A stretch of 64,000 nucleotides of DNA. It comes from Adiantum capillus-veneris. Its lineage: Eukaryota > Streptophyta > Polypodiopsida > Polypodiales > Pteridaceae. The stretch is from NCBI GenBank assembly GCA_014529385.2, contig CM043944.1:49977768-50041767 (forward strand), written 5' to 3'. Position 1 is the first letter of the stretch. Each line of letters starts with the position of its first letter. The position numbers and the translations under genes are program-made. Below, one piece after another: positions 58,031 to 64,000 of this stretch. Below the pieces are notes generated by a model, which was not told the DNA's origin, searched no databases, and worked only from the letters and a program-made list of their open reading frames with translations.

Positions 58031-58660
58031 CAGCTGGTGGAGACATTGTGGAGCAGGATAACATGAGTTTCCGGTATTGAGTGGCAGCCTGCTCTCACCC
58101 ATTTCCGACGAGAGTGGCCATCGCTGCTAGCCTATGCTGCCTTCCTCGTACGAGAGCAGATGTCTCCCTCAGTGATCTCATCCTTGTCGTGGACTGCCTC
58201 GAGATTCAGAGCCTCTTTTGTTTGACCACCAGTTTGCTGCAGATAAGATCCAAGAGATGACACTAAATGACATCTGAACAACCTTCAACATTGTCAGTAA
58301 TAACTCCATCCCCCAGAGAGGGGGCTGGAGCCGCAAAGAAGGTTCAATGGGTTTTCAAGTGCTCCTGCTTGTCTCGCTAGAATCAAATTAGTTATCAATG
58401 AGGGATTTGCATTGTATCGAGTAATGCTTTTCAAAGTTTCTTCATTAATGTTTCACAACAAACTTGCTCTTCTTCCCCTCTTCTCGTCTCTCCAGCATCT
58501 TGCAGAAGGGGATTTGATAACTACCAATCAAACCGATAAAGATTGGTTGAGCACAATCTCGTTAACCTTCCAAGTCCCAGAGGTATCCGGCTAACCTGAA
58601 GAACCTATCACCCCCATCGTCACTTGTCCATCAAGAGGGTCTCTGATTTTCCAGCCTCCC
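58031..58660. other. Unassigned, retroelement-like
   Basis: Short frames only. Codon-like stretches (for example LAYAAFLVREQMSPSVI near 58117-58170 and QTDKDWLSTISLTFQVPEV near 58529-58580) may be decayed gypsy pol, given the integrase remnant next to it, but I cannot align them firmly. Confidence 0.35.
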
Positions 58661-58663
58661 CAA

Positions 58664-58930
58664 TCAGCATAAATATCCCAGCAACAATGACCTTGTGAAG
58701 AAGATCTTGAGCGATCGAGCTAAATGTGATCTCAAGTAAAGCAAAAAAGCTTCACACCAATGGATCAGGTATTCTATAAATATTAAGAGGTGCCGATTTC
58801 TAGTCATAGACGTTAGGAAAGGGCCTATAAAGTCCCCTCGAACAATTTCAGAGGGCTCTTGAGCTAAGGTGAGAGACAAGTAAGTAGGTTTGTGTGTGGG
58901 AGTTTAGATGGCTTGAAAAATGTTACAGAG
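58664..58930 (-). pseudogene. Ty3/gypsy integrase remnant
   Basis: On the - strand, TPTHKPTYLSLTLAQEPSEIVRGDFIGPFLTSMTRNRHLLIFIEYLIHWCEAFLL matches the start of the gypsy integrase catalytic core: D-x-x-GP, then x-F-I-D-Y-x-x-x-W-x-E-A (here FIEYLIHWCEAF). Only this piece is present, with no LTRs. It is not part of element D, which lacks pol. Confidence 0.75.
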
Positions 58931-59041
58931 TTGCAGAAAGTGTGACAAAGGACCATGCATTCTTACTATTCCCATCACCATTATCCTCTGACAAATTCTT
59001 TGTATCAACTTTGGTCAAATCAATGTAGCCATTCTGAAGAT

Positions 59042-59044
<3 letters not shown>

Positions 59045-59097
<53 letters not shown>

Positions 59098-59231
59098 ATT
59101 TTGTCATCTTGTTACTCTGACTTTGTATCAGATCCACCACATTGTAACTTTCTGGTCTCATAGGTCATTTGGCCTTTTGAAGCGTAATTATAACATTTCA
59201 TTTCATCTCTCTCTCTCTCTCTCTCTCTCTC
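59045..59231 (+). mobile_element. Minimal LINE tail insertion between two (CT)n tracts
   Basis: (CT)n at 59045-59093, then about 110 bases of LINE 3' end (GTTACTCTGACTTTGTATC, CCACATTGTAACTTTCTGG, CATAGGTCATTTGGCCT, AACATTTCATTTCA), then (TC)n at 59205-59231. It matches the LINE-2 3' UTR at 52371-52470. LINE-4 begins right after it. Confidence 0.85.
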
Positions 59232-59244
59232 ATGGGTCTCTCAC

Positions 59245-59480
59245 TGTTTTTAGGGTTTCATCACTGTTTTCTTGCTGTTTTTAGGGTTTTGAAACTGTTT
59301 TTTGCTATTTTTTAGGGTTTCGTCACTGTTTTTTACTGTCTCATCACCGTTTCTTGCTGTTTTTTTTTTTGGTTTCACCACTGTTTTTTGCTGTTTTATA
59401 GGGTTTCAAATCTGTATTTTACTGTTTTTAAGGTTTCACAAGCGCTTCTTGCTGTTTTTTAGTGATTCTTTTTTTTTTTG
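59245..59480 (+). repeat. LINE-4 5' tandem monomers
   Basis: About six diverged units of 35-42 bp on the theme CACTGTTTTTTGCTGTTTTTAGGGTTTC. They share the TTTTTAGGGTTT core with the LINE-1 array but lack its GCGCAGCAG part. Confidence 0.7.
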
Positions 59481-59491
59481 TTGTTTTAGAC

Positions 59492-59553
<62 letters not shown>

Positions 59554-59588
59554 GGAAAGCATCGACGGAGTGCCAAACGGCTTCCCCC

Positions 59589-60456
59589 ATGTGCAAGAAG
59601 ACGCATCCCTCGCCGACCGCACACAAAGCCTGTTTTATGCGGACAGGGAAGAGGATGTCAGCAATAGAGAAGGAAATGAGAGAACGGAGAAATGAAGTGG
59701 AAGAGTGGAGGAAGGAGAGGAGCACTATTCTTCAAAGATGGACCGAAGAAAGAGATGGCATGCATAGGAGGAACGCTTTGCTTGAAGAGAAAGTGGTCAT
59801 CCAAGATTCCATCATCCGAAATCTACAAGCAAAAAGTGGGCGGCTCGAAGAATGATGGAAGAATTGAATACCATGAGAGAAGAAATACGGGTTATCAAGG
59901 AAGGTGAGGAGAAGAAGTCATGGGCCGCGGTCATCTCCGCAATACAAAAAAAAAGCAGAGGAGGCCAAAAAATGGATTGAGGTTGCTAAGAAAGGGAAAG
60001 GTTAGGAAGCTCCTTGTACACCCACTCTTATTAGCATGACCCTCGAAAAGGAACAAAGGAGAAGGATGCAGGCTCTACATGTGAGGGTAACCGGCCTCAA
60101 GAACATAAACAATGTGGAACAAGAGGTCACAAGACTCACATCCATGATGGGGGTGGACAAGCCTTCACACACAAAGGCATGAAAAGCGGGCAAGAAGAGT
60201 GATGGTCCGGGAGAATCTTCAAAAGGGAGAGCTCTCATACTACGCTTCCCCTCTTTGGAAGAGAAGAAGGAAGAGGCCTACTCTCAAGAAGACGGGTATT
60301 TTCCTCGGTGATGATCTCACTCTCTCACAGCTTGCACATATGAGAGAGGTAATGCTAGAGATTACGACGGCAAGGGAGAAGGAAAAGATGGCCTTTTACA
60401 CAGATGGTCGGGTGGTGATTGTAGAGCGGCGCTCTAGAGTCTACATGATGGTGTGA
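59589..60456 (+). pseudogene. LINE-4 ORF1, frameshifted
   Basis: CKKTHPSPTAHKACFMRTGKRMSAIEKEMRERRNEVEEWRKERS aligns with the LINE-1 N-terminus. The position of LINE-1's start codon is ACG here, leaving ATG 59589. Coiled-coil sequence breaks at about 59853 and continues in other frames (ALHVRVTGLKNINNVEQEV, TRLTSMMGVDKPS). From 60199 the C-terminus reads RPTLKKTGIFLGDDLTLSQLAHM, AREKEKMAFYTDGRVVIVERR to TGA 60454-60456. Confidence 0.85.
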
Positions 60457-60478
60457 GACCTATGGGACCATACTGAAG

Positions 60479-63024
60479 ATGGCTACTTGGAATTGTAATG
60501 GATCTATGAGGTTGGACGTTGGTGCCTTTGAGGACAGTTTCAGAAACACGGACATTGTTTTCTTCTCAGCTCATCAGGCCCCTGGACAGCTTACGCCACA
60601 TGTGGTGGGATACAGATGGGAGACAGGCCACAGGACAATCGCGAGATCTGAGCATGGGAGTAGAGGTTCAAGAGGAGTAGCAGTGCTATTTAGGGAGGAG
60701 TTACAACCACTACTACATATTGTACGGAGAGATGATCATGCTAGATACATGTGGGTGAGGCTGAGAGATGACACAGGCAGATTTCTATATATTGCCATAT
60801 GTTACTTTCCACCTAGTACGTCAGTATATGCTACATCCAGAGGACGGGCGCCTTTCTCTATACTAGATGATGATATATGGGAGTTTTCTAGGGATGGTTA
60901 TATCATCCTCCTAGGGGACTTCAACGCCTGAACACGCAACTCTCAGACAGTCTTCTACGACACTTCAGACAAGATGCTTAGAGAGCTGGATGTGGGTGAG
61001 TTGGGGCTTGATAGATGCTCACATGACAAAGAGCAGACGGAGTATGGGAGATACCTCACGGAAATGACGACTATACATAGGTTAGCCATACTTAATGGCT
61101 TACAACGATTTCTTGGAGCAACCGGTTTCACATGCTTTCCACACAGACACGGGGCCAATATAGTGGACTATGTTATGGCACAACCGAGCTTTATTCCTTG
61201 TATTCAAGATTTCATAGTGGGAGCCAGACCGGTAGGCGTAGCAGTGGATCATGCTCTTTTGACATTGTCTATTTCATTTAAGTATAGTACAGCCCAGACA
61301 TCAAGAGGCAAGTCACATACACGTTATACATTTACACCAGAGACTGACTCGGTTTATACAGAGGAAATCTATAGCCGTCTATGCACAACTGGTCCTGGCC
61401 TCTCAGTGGAGGAGTGCACCACTTTACTGACTAAGACACTGCATGGTGCAGCATTAGAGACATACCCACACACTCAGCCGGGTCGGAGGCGACATTTTGA
61501 GAGCATGCCCCATAATAGTTGGTATGATGAGGAGTGCACAGAGATGAGAGGCCAACTTTAGAGGGATCTTTTTTTAGGAGTCAACACTTACAGACAATCT
61601 CGGATTGCTTCTCGGCGCCTTGTGCGACGGAAGAAACGAGCCTGGACAGGACCCCCTTCCAGATCCTACAGAGCCATGCCTACCTACCAACACCTTCTTT
61701 ACCCTAAGATGGTAAAGAGAGCCATTGACAGGATGAGGACGAGAAAGGCATATGATCATGATGGTCTAGTAGCAGAGCACTTTATATATGCTAGAGATAT
61801 GTTGGTAGAGGTTCTTGCAGTGTTGTTCAATCGTGCCATATGTGAGGGGTTACCTGAGACTTGGAGGTTGTCTACTATTGTGCCTATCTTCAAAGCAGAT
61901 GATCCTACAGAGCCTGGGAATTACTGCACTATTATGGTCGGGCACACATTGACACGGTTGTATGCATCCATTCTTGAGCAGCAGTTGAGTAATTGGGTTG
62001 GGCAGAGGGTGAGGGTGTACGAGCAAAGGGCCAGGCCGGTTAAGGAGGGGTTTCTCCACTCTTGATCATATTCTGACACTCAGAGCCATCATTGAAGAGG
62101 GCAGGTCACATGGGGGACGGAATTGTTGTAGCTTTGTGGATTTCCGCAAAGCATTTGACATGGTAGCGAGAGCTCGATTGATGCGCAGACTGCAGGAGAT
62201 GGGGGTGCCCATAGTGTTGATTTGGGGAATTATGGCTCTATATAGATAAGTGATGGGACATGTACACACTCCGGAGGAGATATCTGATTTATTTCACTCC
62301 ACCATTGGGGTGAAACAGGGTTGCCCATTGTCTCCTACTCTATTTGGTATGTATGTTGATGAGGTGTCTGATTACATTGACAGAGAAGGTGATAGAGGTG
62401 CCCAGCTGGCAGGGACATGGATCCTATTGTTGTTATATGCTGATGATATTGTGTTGATCTCTAACTCACCAGAGGGTATGCAGCGACAGTTGGATGCATT
62501 ACACAGTTTTGCAGAGGATAGTGGATTGTCTATAAACCTTGGTAAAACCAAGGTTATGGTGTTTAACACCTCACCACAGTGGATCAGGAGTTCAGCACTG
62601 ACTTTCACATATGGTCAGGAGATTGTAGAGTATACAGATGCATACACTTACCTTGGGGTTGTCTTCACTGGGCTGAGGTTTTCTTTGTGGGAGAGCAACA
62701 AAGACTAGACTGACTAAAGCTTTTGCGGCCTTGGGAGGCTTGGAGAGGATGTGTTCGCAGGTTCAGTTCTAGGAACCTCGGACAAAGTTATGGCTCTTTG
62801 ATACTTTAGTAGCCTCAGCTATGTTGTATGGGGTGCAGATATGGGGACCTTCTATAGGTCAGGATGGTTGGAGACGCATGGAGAGACCCTTGGTATCTAT
62901 GATCTCTCGACTGATCAGAGCCAAGGCCTCCGTACCCCACGCTATCATTCGAGCAGAGCTAGCTTCCACTCCTAAGGCGCTTACCAGGTCAGTCTCCTTT
63001 GTGCAAAGCTTGTGGGATACTACT
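60479..63024 (+). pseudogene. LINE-4 ORF2, inactive
   Basis: Unlike LINE-1, it has its own ATG at the right place (60479, MATWNCNGSMRLDVGAFEDSF), in a different frame from ORF1. Endonuclease motifs continue to LLGDFNA, where the Arg codon is TGA (60929-60931). DEEC then HDGLVAEHFIYARDMLVEVLAVLFNRA, CSFVDFRKAFDMV, GVKQGCPLSPTLFGM and LLYADDIVLISNS cover RT with stops at about 61558, 62064 and 62247 and indels. It ends at RAELASTPKALTRSVSFVQSLWD, where the LTR starts. Confidence 0.9.
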
Positions 63025-63558
63025 TGTAGCGCGGATAATGTGTCGTGCTCTCTACAGTGGGTGGTCCTCAGTGCAATGTGAGTGACAATCTCACTCAAAC
63101 AAACTGAACAGAAACGAAACAATAGACATCAACAAAGCTCACAAAGACACAACGGCAGACCAGAACATATGACTCGACTATCTCAAAGACTGATACAGAC
63201 TCTGGCGTGATAGCACACTCAGCTCCAACCCAGGACTCACAGGTACAATGGGGGCGTCGAGGCTCAGATGTGCAGGGATGGTGAAGATGTGCTCTGTGAA
63301 TAGACTCACTCTAAATGACTACGTACAAGATACCCTGACCAAACGCTACTACTCATATATATCACCATAAAGAGCCACCAACGGCTCATAAATGTCAGCC
63401 ATGTGGTGACTTGGCCACGAGGCCCACTAAACCACCGTCGGTAGGTACCCTGCCACGTGTCACTCCCCAGACCAGAGGTCCGTCCAGTGTGAACTAGACC
63501 TAGTGTAACCAACTGTCCAACTGTCTGCCCTGTGAAGTGACACTGTAGCCCTGCTACA
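63025..63558 (-). repeat. D-family gypsy LTR
   Basis: 534 bp, TGTAGCGCGG...CTGCTACA, aligned to both LTRs of element D. Element-internal sequence (63559-63790) lies on the side expected for the internal region of a - strand element, so this is a 3' LTR of a copy whose remainder is missing or outside. No matching second LTR in the window. Confidence 0.9.
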
Positions 63559-63899
63559 GGTTGCCCGCCAAAAGACCGCTCACCGTCTCGGTGAGAGGAA
63601 ATACTGAAAAAACTGTGAAAGAAAACCATTAGGTACTGCATATGTACATCCTTCTTGAAGCAGGTTCTAGGCCCAAAAGTGGAGTTTAAACACACTGCAC
63701 TGCTTGCAAATTTTTAATCCTTTGGAGAAGCGGGACGCAGTATGATTTCATAATCCAAGAATCCCAATTGGCAAAACATAATAACGATCCACAGCAGGAA
63801 GTAAGTGACCGGTAGCCCTACAACCAATCGCAACCAATCGATATCAAATGTTCAACTCTCACAGATGAAGTGTGCCTTAAGCATTGTCCTAAGTCAACT
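63559..63899. other. Gypsy internal remnant, then 3' flank of the phosphate translocator
   Basis: 63559-63790 aligns with 30360-30540 of element D. 63790-63899 is unique and is probably the 3' UTR of the translocator gene on the - strand. Confidence 0.65.
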
Positions 63900-64000
63900 T
63901 CAAGTTTTGTTTGACAACTCAGACTTTTCAGGCTTCTTCTTTTGCTGCTTCACCCGTGAGTACGCAAAGACTCCAGCCAAAGCAATACCAGTGCATATGC
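63900..64000 (-). CDS. Plastid phosphate translocator (PPT-like), C-terminal exon, partial
   Basis: On the - strand the frame reads ICTGIALAGVFAYSRVKQQKKKPEKSE and ends at TGA 63900-63902. G-T-x-I-A-L-A-G-V-F-x-Y-S-R-V-K followed by a Lys/Pro-rich tail is the C-terminal end of phosphoenolpyruvate/phosphate translocators, inner-envelope antiporters that bring PEP into plastids in exchange for phosphate. Only the last membrane helix end and tail are here. It could be another member of the triose-phosphate translocator family, but LAGVF-YSRVK fits PPT best. The rest of the gene lies beyond the right edge. Confidence 0.75.
   Translation of the reverse strand, partial: ICTGIALAGVFAYSRVKQQKKKPEKSELSNKT

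Larger units (their letters stand above)
59232..63024 (+). mobile_element. LINE-4: decayed copy cut by a gypsy LTR
   Basis: CATGGGTCTCTCACTG leads into tandem monomers (59245-59480) and (CT)n (59495-59551), then ORF1 and ORF2. The order matches LINE-1. It is truncated at 63024, where a D-type LTR begins, so the finger, PIP box and 3' tail are absent from the window. Frames contain many stops and indels. Confidence 0.9.

Overview
This is nuclear DNA of a land plant, and most of it is transposable element. Three host genes are seen only as ends. A small unidentified gene supplies its last two exons (140-343 and 1467-1771, + strand). A KUP/HAK/KT potassium transporter supplies its last two coding exons (40148-40554 and 38980-39471, - strand). 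A plastid phosphate translocator, PPT-like, supplies its final exon at the right edge (63900-64000, - strand). Plant-type hosts and plant Ty1/copia and Ty3/gypsy elements make this a plant. The large repeat-rich introns, and LINEs that do not look like the usual angiosperm L1, would suit a fern or another large-genome lineage, but that is inference.

Layout. 1-8.1 kb: host gene end, short 5'-truncated LINE tails, direct repeats and a near-perfect palindrome. 8113-16681: copia element B (+), with identical 5-bp target duplications and about 3 kb of foreign sequence in its gag region. 18077-22572: copia element A (+). 24.2-25.2 kb: an older copia remnant. 25705-36941: copia element C (-), same family as A, split by a Ty3/gypsy element D (29818-35901, -). 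D has gag and protease but no visible reverse transcriptase or integrase. In their place it has a G-rich minisatellite and an antisense, intronless piece of a host aspartate aminotransferase. Exact 5-bp target duplications support the boundaries of B, C and D.

38.9-40.6 kb holds the K+ transporter exons. 43.2-63.0 kb is a cluster of four same-strand non-LTR retrotransposons (LINE-1 to LINE-4 here), with extra tail fragments at 0.9, 2.1, 5.1 and 59.1 kb. LINE-1 (43222-48626) looks intact. It has 5' tandem monomers carrying a telo-box-like TTTAGGG core, then a (CT)n leader and a coiled-coil ORF1. A single in-frame TAG leads into a 1239-codon endonuclease/reverse transcriptase frame ending in a CCHC finger and a PCNA-interacting (PIP-box) motif. 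After that come a short hairpin and a pyrimidine simple-repeat tail. The hairpin stem co-varies between copies, and the PIP motif recurs in diverged LINE-2. LINE-3 carries a 395-bp hAT-type MITE with a perfect 8-bp target duplication. LINE-4 is cut off at a Ty3/gypsy LTR related to D, which lies about 340 bp from the translocator stop codon.

The most interesting system is this LINE family: its possible readthrough expression, C-terminal PIP box, covarying 3' hairpin and (TC)n tailing together suggest how it both uses and seeds the pyrimidine microsatellites of this genome. The gene-capturing gypsy element D is second.
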